NCBI GenBank assembly: GCA_035528995.1
Contig: DATKXO010000126.1
Coordinates: 1-20,344, forward strand
Direction: 5' to 3'
Source: DATKXO01 sp035528995
Lineage (GTDB): Bacteria > Planctomycetota > Phycisphaerae > UBA1845
DNA: 20,344 nucleotides
Below the pieces are notes generated by a model, which saw nothing but the letters and a program-made list of their open reading frames with translations, was not told the origin of the DNA and searched no databases. The position numbers were made by a program, and so were the translations under genes. This document shows positions 14,386 to 20,344 of this stretch, piece by piece. Numbering within the stretch: position 1 is the first letter of the stretch; each line of letters starts with the position of its first letter.

Positions 14386-14994
14386 TCAGATCTTGGCCGA
14401 GACCACCTCGCTCAACGTGTGGGCGACGTCGCGCAGCACGGCCAGTGGGGGCTGGTCGGCGTTCACGTTGACGACCAGCGACGCGTCATACGCTCCGAGC
14501 ACCGGCGACGTCTCGGCCCGATACACGGCGATCCGCTTGCGGATCACCTCCGGGTCGGCGTCGTCGGGACGGTCCTGTTTCTTGGCACGCCCGGAGAGGC
14601 GGGCGATCAGGGCGTCCTCGTTCTCGATGACCAGGTGCACGATGCGCTTGACGTCCACCAGGTCCATGAGCAACTCGACTTGCTTCGGAGTTCGCGGGAT
14701 GCCGTCCAGCAAGAGCATGTGGTAGTCCGGATCGAAATGCCCTGCGGCGCGCAGCCCTTCGACGTGCTGCTTCCACACCCGCACGGTCAACTCGTCCGGG
14801 ACCAGCAGACCCTTGGTGGAATAGGACAGGAACTCCTTGCCGATGTCGCTCTGCTTGTCGAGGGCCCGGAAGATATCCCCCATCGCCAGGTGCAGCAGGT
14901 TGGGCATCTGCCCCAGCACCACGCCCTGGGTGCCCTTGCCGGAACCCGGATAGCCGAACAACAGGATCGCCTGGTAACGCTGATTCTGGATCAC
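14386..14994 (-). CDS. Adenylate-kinase-family nucleoside monophosphate kinase
   Basis: Transfers phosphate from ATP to a nucleoside monophosphate, normally AMP; cytoplasmic. 202 residues. The P-loop is 'GYPGSGKGT' (14-22), the NMP-binding segment 'MGDIFRALDKQSDIGKEFLSY' (38-58), and 'LDGIPRTPKQ' (96-105) matches the family 'DGFPRT..Q' with Ile for Phe. Arg136, Arg142, Arg153 and Arg159 are placed like the catalytic arginines, and the LID is short, as in the short-type enzymes without a zinc LID. The frame extends to 15045, but the GTG at 14994 has AAGGAG six bases upstream and begins just before the P-loop strand. It is unusual for a main adk to sit in an envelope operon; it may be a paralogue of the housekeeping enzyme, so no symbol is given. 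Confidence 0.88.
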   Translation of the reverse strand: MIQNQRYQAILLFGYPGSGKGTQGVVLGQMPNLLHLAMGDIFRALDKQSDIGKEFLSYSTKGLLVPDELTVRVWKQHVEGLRAAGHFDPDYHMLLLDGIPRTPKQVELLMDLVDVKRIVHLVIENEDALIARLSGRAKKQDRPDDADPEVIRKRIAVYRAETSPVLGAYDASLVVNVNADQPPLAVLRDVAHTLSEVVSAKI

Positions 14995-15078
14995 GCCCGT
15001 CTCCTTCTCCTCAGCCTCCCCAGCCCGCGTAGGGGATGATCCCAAGCCGCGTAGACGCTGTAAAGCCCCCCCGAGCGG

Positions 15079-16215
15079 CTATGGGCCGGATCGACGCAGG
15101 TCGGGGTGTCTCTTGAAGAACGCCGACTCCAGGGCCGGATCCACGATTTCGACGCGCGCCCGGTCGAACAGCTCGATGGACAGCGCCTGCATGGCCGGGG
15201 CGACACGCCGTTGACGCACCCGGTCCGCCAGCTCGTCGCGCACCTCGTCCAGCGACCGCTCGCCGGCCGGCAGCCGCTCCTCGACCCGGATCACGTGATA
15301 CCACGCGTCCACGCGGATGGGGTTGGACACCTGGCCGGCGGCAAGCTGAAAGGCCGTTTCGCGCAGCAGAGCCGGCACGTCCGGGTCGTCCCGCGAGAAC
15401 GGCCTGAGCAGTCCGCCGCCCGGGGCCGTCGCCGCGTTGGCACTGTAACGCCGGGCCACCTCCCCGAAGTCCGCACCGGCGGCCAACTCGCGTTGCACCC
15501 GGTCCGCGTCGGACCGGCCGGCCAGTTGAATGTGACGCACGCCCACCCGCTCGCCATAGGACCGCGAGAATTCTTCGCGGACCTCCCCTTCACTGAACTG
15601 CATCCGGGCCAGAGCCAGCCGGCGCAGATAGGCGTTGCGCACTATCCCGAGACGATATTCCTCTCGGGATACACCGCGGCCGGCCAGGATTTCGTCCAGC
15701 AGACGCTCGCCCGCCTCGCGATCGAAGCTCTTCTCATCCGCTGCCGGTAACGTGCTCAGTAGCGAACGCAGGGCCGTGTCGTATTCGGCGTCCACGTCCG
15801 ACGCTGTGACGGTGATTCCCCGGGTGTCCGCCTCGCGACAAACCACTTCCAGGACGATCAACTGCTCGAGCACATCGACGCCGCGCCCGGCCATCAGCAG
15901 CCGAAAGAGCTGGTCTCGGCCGATGGCTTGGCCGTTGACCGTTGCGATCGGGTCGGAAGCGTTGTCGGGCAGGGCGATTGGCTGTTTGGCTTCGTGAGGG
16001 GATGCCTGCTGTCGTGTCTGTTGCCAGGCCTGTGACACCTGAGTGGGCTCCGCCGGGCGCTGCGTTGCACAACCGCCTGCCAGAACGGCCAACGCCGACG
16101 TCATGCGAAGCGCGCAGCGAGACGAGGCCCGGGCGCGGCCTACGGCTCCGGTGGTCGGCCTCGCGTAATCCGGTCGCCGCTTCCGTTCGGCTGGTCGTTT
16201 TCTGTTCATCGGCAT
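15079..16215 (-). CDS. Parvulin-type peptidyl-prolyl isomerase lipoprotein (PpiC/SurA-like)
   Basis: A 378-residue putative periplasmic chaperone that isomerises prolyl bonds in exported proteins. 'ALAVLAGGC' is a good lipobox, with Cys49 as the lipidated residue. A SurA-N-like helical domain begins at 'DPIATVNGQAIGRDQLFRLL' (89-108) and runs through 'VLEQLIVLEVVCREADTRGI'. The parvulin domain covers about 224-313, from 'VGVRHIQL' to 'WYHVIRVEER', with 'DFGEVARRYS' and 'PGGGLLRPFSRDD' between them. The N-terminus is uncertain: ATG at 16215, ATG at 16209, or an ATG at 16104 just before the lipobox. The first gives an unusual 37-residue Arg-rich N-region. Its start is three bases from the RND stop codon, so the two are co-transcribed and probably co-translated. 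It could help fold the RND periplasmic domains or another exported client. Confidence 0.9.
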   Translation of the reverse strand: MPMNRKRPAERKRRPDYARPTTGAVGRARASSRCALRMTSALAVLAGGCATQRPAEPTQVSQAWQQTRQQASPHEAKQPIALPDNASDPIATVNGQAIGRDQLFRLLMAGRGVDVLEQLIVLEVVCREADTRGITVTASDVDAEYDTALRSLLSTLPAADEKSFDREAGERLLDEILAGRGVSREEYRLGIVRNAYLRRLALARMQFSEGEVREEFSRSYGERVGVRHIQLAGRSDADRVQRELAAGADFGEVARRYSANAATAPGGGLLRPFSRDDPDVPALLRETAFQLAAGQVSNPIRVDAWYHVIRVEERLPAGERSLDEVRDELADRVRQRRVAPAMQALSIELFDRARVEIVDPALESAFFKRHPDLRRSGP

Positions 16216-16218
16216 CGT

Positions 16219-18984
16219 TCAATCGTCCGAAGATGGTGCAGACTCTCGACTCTCCCTCGGCTGCCAGATCCGCACCAGCGCCGGCAGCACCATCAGCGTG
16301 GCCACCAGGCATCCCGCGATGCTGAGCAGCACCAGCCCGCCCAGCCGGGCGTTGGCCGGCACCTGCGACAGCGTCAGAATGCCGAACCCCAGGGCCACGC
16401 CGAGGGCGTCGATGATGATGGCCGGCCCCGTCGCGGTGACGGCGTCGACTAGGGCTGGCTCCAGTTCCAGTCCCCGCCGCCGAGCCAGCCGGTAACGCTC
16501 CAGCAGGTGGATCGCGAAGTCCACCCCGATGCCCAGCGTCATACCCGCGAACATCGAGGTGGCCACGCCCAGCGGCATGTGGATCAGCCCCATGACCGCG
16601 AAGTTGACCAGCACCGCCAGCCCGCAGGGCAGCACGCAGTAGAGCCCCCAACCCAGCGATCGGCCCATCAGGGCGGTCACGACCAGGATGCCCAGCAGAG
16701 ATGCCACAAGGGAGGTGACCTGCGTGTTGACGATGGCCTCGATGAGCGTCTGGCTGACGGCCACGTCGCCCGCGAACGCGAGCTTGATGTCCTGCGGCGC
16801 CAGGTTGTCCCGCTCGTACTGGCGGATGCGGTCCATCAGGCGGGCGGTGTCCACGAAGTTGGCGTTCTTCAGATAGATGGTGGTCAGCGACGTGGCGTAG
16901 TGGTCGTCGACGAGTTGGGCCAGACGTTGCTCGCCGCGCACGCGCTTGTAGTGGGCCCAGTTGTCCTTGACCCGTTTGGGGTCGTCCGGGATTCGACGCG
17001 CGCCGTCCTTTCGGGCCAAAACCATGAAGTTCGTGGTGGCCATGTACTTGGCCGGTCCGAGCACGCCGCCTACCGCGCAGTCGCCCTGCCGTTCAAGAAA
17101 CGCCTCGAAATCACCCAGCCGCTGCAGGACCTGAGGGTTCCTCAGGGCGTAGGGCTCGATGGTGTACTCCAGAATCTCGTCGGGCTGCAGGCGCAGGCCG
17201 AATTTCGGCGAGCCGGACCTCCGGGGCGTCGTCACCACCAGTTGATCACCCTCGACAGCGACGCTTTCGATCAGCGAGGTCCAGGATGGCGGCAGCTTGA
17301 ACCGCCGATCCGCCCGCAGCTTGGCCGGCACCGGCCCCGCACGCCGCATCTCCATCCAGTTGCCGACCAGCTTCTGCGGATCGTCTATGAGGTCTGAGGG
17401 AAAGCGGAATGTGGGATGGTCCACCAGCGCCACGCCGAGCTCACCGCGCAGTGCGTAGCTCTCGGTGTCCGCCGTGACCAGCAGAATGTGCGTGCCCAGA
17501 AACTGTTCGTTGAACATCTGCGTGGCCCGGTAGAACTCGCTGTCCGGCGCGAAACCGTCGATCCAACTGTCCTGCACCACCACCCGTCGGACGCCCAGGG
17601 GCGCTGCCAGCGCAATCAGCACGGCCAGGGCCAGCACCACGTACCTGTGCCGCAACACGACAACCGCCAGGCGACCCAGCAGTGGAACGCGGGCGCCTTG
17701 TTGATCTGAACGCTCTTCGTCGGATTCCGCCGGGCGAGAGACGAACCGCCGCGGGCTGATCAGGGCCAGCAGCGCCGGGATCACCGTCAGCGACCACAGC
17801 ATGCAGAACATGATCCCGACCGCCGTGAACACACCGAACGCCCGCACCGGGTTGATCGGTGACAACGCAAACGACAGGAACCCGACGGCCGTCGTCACCG
17901 AGGTCTTGGTCACCGGCACCCACATCTCGTCCATCGTTGCGTGCAGGACGTCCAGATGTTCCTGCCCGACCCCGGCACGCAGCCCCTGCTCGTAGGTGCT
18001 GAAGATGTGGACCTCATCGGCCACGCCGATGGCCGTCAGGATCACCGGCAGGACGGCGATGGTCAGGTAGACCGGCACGCCGCACCAGCCCATCAGTCCG
18101 AACACGAACGCAAGACACGCCCCGACCTCCATGAGCGGCAGCACCGCCGCCGTCGGGCTGCGGAAGCTGGCCGTAAAGACCACCAGCATGATCACCAGAG
18201 CGATCGGCACCAACCCGATGTGCCGGGCGATCAGCCGCCGCAGCTCGTAGAGCGAGCGGGGAATACGCCAGGGCACGTCTTCCTGCCCCGCCCGCGTGCT
18301 GTGACCGAGCACGACCGACGGGACGCCCAGGTCCTCCAGGATGTGTGTGCCCAGCAGTGCCTCGGCCACCGGCGCGCCGATGACGTGAATCTCGTCGGAC
18401 GTGTCTCCGCAGTCGGCGACGATGTTCCGGATCTTGCCGTACAGCTCGGTCCGATCGGTGCCGGCCGGCACGCCCATGAAGATGGCCGTGGCCTTCTCGT
18501 CGTAGGAAACCACCGTGCCGGTGTATAGCTCCAGGGCCCGCAGGTCGTCGCGGATCCGGTTGAAGTCGTGCGGTGTGGTCGGGAAGGGTTCCAGAAAACG
18601 CCGGAACGTGAGCGTGCCCGGCTTGACCCGATCGGTGTATTCGGTGGCCAGGCTGGTGATATCCGCCGGATCGATGCCCTCGATCCGTTGGATATCGTTC
18701 ATCAGTCTGTCCACCAGCCGGAGAGTGGCGCCGTTGAAGATGCCTTGAGGCCTGTCCGTCCGAATGACGATGACGATAGGATCTTCGGTGCCGAACTGGT
18801 CCCGGACCTCGCGGTCGTAGCGGATCTCGGGAGCGTCGGTGGGAACCAGCGCGTGGCCGTCGGTCCGCAGGTGCAGTCGCGTGACGCCTGGAGCGATCCC
18901 CAGCGTCACCAGCAGCGCGATGGCCACCGTCGTGCGTGGTCGCCGAATGGAATAGCGATAGAGCCAGCCCAACGGTGTCCCCAA
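16219..18984 (-). CDS. RND-superfamily exporter, MMPL/HpnN-like
   Basis: A proton-driven inner-membrane transporter of about 921 residues. The layout is two repeated halves: TM1 at about 17-33, periplasmic domain 1 to about 250, five helices to about 420, TM7 at about 447-470, periplasmic domain 2 to about 745, then five helices. TM4 and TM10 carry the expected acidic residues in 'AIGVADEVHIFSTYEQ' and 'GIGVDFAIHLLERYR'. The second is typical of the MMPL/HpnN group, which moves lipids such as hopanoids or mycolates, rather than AcrB-type multidrug pumps. No membrane-fusion or TolC-like partner is adjacent, which also fits the MMPL type. The only upstream starts in frame are TTG 18984 and TTG 18972. 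The latter has GGGGA five bases upstream and may be right. It is first in the operon with the parvulin lipoprotein, and the substrate is unknown. Confidence 0.9.
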   Translation of the reverse strand: MGTPLGWLYRYSIRRPRTTVAIALLVTLGIAPGVTRLHLRTDGHALVPTDAPEIRYDREVRDQFGTEDPIVIVIRTDRPQGIFNGATLRLVDRLMNDIQRIEGIDPADITSLATEYTDRVKPGTLTFRRFLEPFPTTPHDFNRIRDDLRALELYTGTVVSYDEKATAIFMGVPAGTDRTELYGKIRNIVADCGDTSDEIHVIGAPVAEALLGTHILEDLGVPSVVLGHSTRAGQEDVPWRIPRSLYELRRLIARHIGLVPIALVIMLVVFTASFRSPTAAVLPLMEVGACLAFVFGLMGWCGVPVYLTIAVLPVILTAIGVADEVHIFSTYEQGLRAGVGQEHLDVLHATMDEMWVPVTKTSVTTAVGFLSFALSPINPVRAFGVFTAVGIMFCMLWSLTVIPALLALISPRRFVSRPAESDEERSDQQGARVPLLGRLAVVVLRHRYVVLALAVLIALAAPLGVRRVVVQDSWIDGFAPDSEFYRATQMFNEQFLGTHILLVTADTESYALRGELGVALVDHPTFRFPSDLIDDPQKLVGNWMEMRRAGPVPAKLRADRRFKLPPSWTSLIESVAVEGDQLVVTTPRRSGSPKFGLRLQPDEILEYTIEPYALRNPQVLQRLGDFEAFLERQGDCAVGGVLGPAKYMATTNFMVLARKDGARRIPDDPKRVKDNWAHYKRVRGEQRLAQLVDDHYATSLTTIYLKNANFVDTARLMDRIRQYERDNLAPQDIKLAFAGDVAVSQTLIEAIVNTQVTSLVASLLGILVVTALMGRSLGWGLYCVLPCGLAVLVNFAVMGLIHMPLGVATSMFAGMTLGIGVDFAIHLLERYRLARRRGLELEPALVDAVTATGPAIIIDALGVALGFGILTLSQVPANARLGGLVLLSIAGCLVATLMVLPALVRIWQPRESRESAPSSDD

Positions 18985-19028
18985 TCGCCAACGATTATGG
19001 CCCTCTCGCGGGCCGGACCGGAGCGGCG

Positions 19029-19057
19029 ATGCTATAGCATGGTGCTATGCCCGGCAA
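19029..19057 (-). promoter_or_regulatory. RND operon promoter with palindrome in the spacer
   Basis: Minus strand -35 TTGCCG (19052-19057), a 17-base spacer and -10 TAGCAT (19029-19034), the same -10 as trpE. The spacer contains ATAGCA-TGG-TGCTAT (19034-19048), a 6-bp inverted repeat that would be a natural operator site. A CATAAT at 18994-18999 is an alternative -10, but it lacks a -35. Confidence 0.45.
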
Positions 19058-19268
19058 TCGAGACCGGGACCGTGCGGCGCCCGGGTCGGCTGACTTTCGC
19101 CGACCGATGCCTCGGATTGCTCCGCAGAGCCGTAAATGTCTTGTCGACAGAGGGTTCTGCATCCGACCGGCAGCGCCTGGCCGCCGCCGCCGCCGCCGCT
19201 CGGACGTCCCTGCCGTCCTTCCGCAGCACTTGCGTTTTTCCTGGATCGGTGACCCTTGATGCATTAAC

Positions 19269-19433
19269 ATGATGGGGTTGACGCCCTGGAGGTGGGAGGT
19301 GCCCTTTCCGATACGGGGTGATCGCGCCGCTCTCGTCCGGGTGTTGTACAGGTCTGCGCGTCAGAACCGCGGCGCCCGCGCCTATCACGTGGCGTATCGT
19401 ACCCGTGTTGTGCGCACCAAGTCGGGGTGGTAA
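19269..19433 (+). CDS. Possible small ORF upstream of the DUF1702 gene
   Basis: ATG ATG at 19269-19274 opens a 54-residue frame ending in TAA at 19431-19433, 20 bases before the DUF1702 start. The product would be basic and Arg-rich with four Trp. Third codon positions are mostly G or C, as in nearby genes, but this is weak evidence in GC-rich DNA. There is no Shine-Dalgarno. It could be a leader peptide or chance. Confidence 0.2.
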   Translation: MMGLTPWRWEVPFPIRGDRAALVRVLYRSARQNRGARAYHVAYRTRVVRTKSGW

Positions 19434-19453
19434 CTCGGGTCAGGATCGTGGGG

Positions 19454-20344
19454 ATGCCAGTCTCGGCCTACATCGTGCTGATCGGTGCTGTCGGCCTGTG
19501 CCTGCTCGCTGTCACGGGCTGGTGGCGGCTGGCCTTTCTGGCATTCCGGGTTCGCCCGGCGTCGATGACGGTCCAGCGCCTGGGGCTGGCCGTCTCCGAT
19601 CCCGCCGACGTGCACAGAGTCAACACCATACTCCAGAGCTTCGCCAGCGGATTCAATGCCATGATCAGCCGCCCCCGAGCGCCGCAGTGGCGGCGTTACT
19701 GCGATTCCCTGCCGGCCCTGTTCGGCCCCTTCGCCCACGAAGGCGCCGCCATGGGCTTCACCCTGCGGCGTTTGTTCGGTTATCGGTCGGCGGATTTCGA
19801 GGATTTGATTGTCAAACCACGGCCCGACATGCGCTATCTGTATTACGTGGGGCTTGGCTTCTGGTCCGGAATGCGAAGCCACGGCCCCCGGCGCCTGGGG
19901 AGGGTAGTGAGAGGGCTGGACACGCTGCATCTGTACCTCTGCTATGATGGCTACGGATTCAAACACGGCTTCTTCGACTACCCGCGGAACCCGCAATGCC
20001 TCGGCCGGCTCGACGCATTCCAGGGCTACGCTCGCAACGCCGCCTATCAGGGCGTGGGGCGGGCCTTCTTCTTCCGCTTCATGCAGCGAACCGACCTGCT
20101 CATCGAGCACGTGCGGCGGCTGGGCGACTACGCAGCGGACGCGGCCGGCGGAATGGGCTTGGCGTCGGTGTTCGTCTTTCCCGACCGGTTGGAGGTCGCC
20201 CGGAAACTGGCCACCGCGTTGCCACTGGAGTGGCACGACGATTTCCATGTCGGCATGTGCTTCGGCCTCAAGGCCCGGTCGCTCAACGATCCGGAACAGT
20301 TCGAGCGCGACCTGGCAGGAGCCGACGCCGATGTCCGGGCGGCG
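19454..20344 (+). CDS. DUF1702-family protein, cut by the window end
   Basis: An open frame of 297 codons with no stop before the edge; the family is usually somewhat over 300 residues, so little is missing. Start: ATG 19454 with AGGA eight bases upstream; a GTG at 19448 is the alternative. A hydrophobic segment (residues 5-30) is an N-terminal membrane anchor or signal. Family hallmarks are in order: 'SFASGFNAM' (about 65), 'FAHEGAAMGFTLRRLF' (about 97-112), 'YLYYVGLGFWSGM' (about 132), 'LCYDGYGFKHGFFDYP' (about 165), 'NAAYQGVGRAFFF' (about 197) and 'DYAADAAGGMGLASVFV' (about 226). DUF1702 genes are known as conserved, uncharacterised partners in enediyne polyketide clusters, often with CRTAC1/UnbV genes, and occur in other bacteria without such clusters. 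No polyketide synthase is visible here. It is divergent from the RND operon. Confidence 0.8.
   Translation, partial: MPVSAYIVLIGAVGLCLLAVTGWWRLAFLAFRVRPASMTVQRLGLAVSDPADVHRVNTILQSFASGFNAMISRPRAPQWRRYCDSLPALFGPFAHEGAAMGFTLRRLFGYRSADFEDLIVKPRPDMRYLYYVGLGFWSGMRSHGPRRLGRVVRGLDTLHLYLCYDGYGFKHGFFDYPRNPQCLGRLDAFQGYARNAAYQGVGRAFFFRFMQRTDLLIEHVRRLGDYAADAAGGMGLASVFVFPDRLEVARKLATALPLEWHDDFHVGMCFGLKARSLNDPEQFERDLAGADADVRAA

Larger units (their letters stand above)
18985..19453. other. Divergent intergenic region between the RND operon and the DUF1702 gene
   Basis: About 470 bases. It contains the RND promoter at 19029-19057 with a small palindrome inside the spacer, a (GCC)n-type triplet run at about 19180-19199, and a possible 54-codon frame at 19269-19433. 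No tRNA or recognised RNA was found. I could not pick a convincing sigma-70 promoter for the rightward DUF1702 gene. Confidence 0.5.

Noticed and set aside
18994..18999. CATAAT as the -10 of the RND operon, predicting a third leaderless gene
   Set aside because: There is no acceptable -35 at 16-18 bases upstream; the TTGCCG-N17-TAGCAT promoter at 19029-19057 is a better match.

Overview
The window is a GC-rich, gene-dense piece of a bacterial chromosome. The protein set points to a planctomycete, possibly from the Phycisphaerae side of the phylum: an McsA/McsB arginine-kinase pair outside a Firmicutes-type ctsR operon, a stand-alone TrpE, a 1042-residue LeuS with a long insertion before its 'VNWCP' motif, a Gly/Asp-rich lipoprotein, and a DUF1702 protein. 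This placement is inference from protein style. The window has no rRNA or other phylogenetic marker, and I found no tRNA, CRISPR array, insertion sequence or prophage.

Layout. 143-3564 (minus): trpE followed by a TPR protein. 3684-5707 (plus): a 6-pyruvoyl-tetrahydropterin-synthase-family enzyme, then mcsA and mcsB, which overlap. 5743-7299 (minus): murJ, convergent with mcsB. 7478-9297 (plus): a 7Fe ferredoxin, a 386-base gap holding a promoter and a stem-loop-rich leader, and a secreted cysteine-rich repeat protein closed by a strong hairpin. 9405-12533 (minus): leuS, carrying an in-frame palindromic element. 12739-18984 (minus): reading in transcription order, an RND/MMPL transporter, a parvulin-type lipoprotein, an adenylate-kinase-family enzyme, a membrane-anchored HAD/LNS2-like protein, and a small Ig-like lipoprotein with its own -10. 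19454-end (plus): a DUF1702 gene cut by the window edge.

Reading-frame choices matter here. Several long open frames are extended by shadow sequence. The TPR protein, mcsB, murJ, the cysteine-rich protein, leuS, the small lipoprotein and the adenylate kinase are all given shorter, better-supported starts. Sigma-70-like promoters with 17-base spacers can be read upstream of trpE, the pterin enzyme, mcsA, murJ, ferredoxin, leuS and the RND operon. At trpE and murJ the -10 box lies only 6-7 bases from the start codon, which predicts leaderless mRNAs.

Functionally the window mixes housekeeping (TrpE, LeuS, MurJ, ferredoxin), protein quality control (McsAB) and an envelope-focused operon (RND, parvulin, membrane HAD). 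The least explained items are the cysteine-rich repeat protein and its leader, the palindromic peptide insert in LeuS, the cysteine-less pterin enzyme, and the DUF1702 gene divergent from the RND operon.
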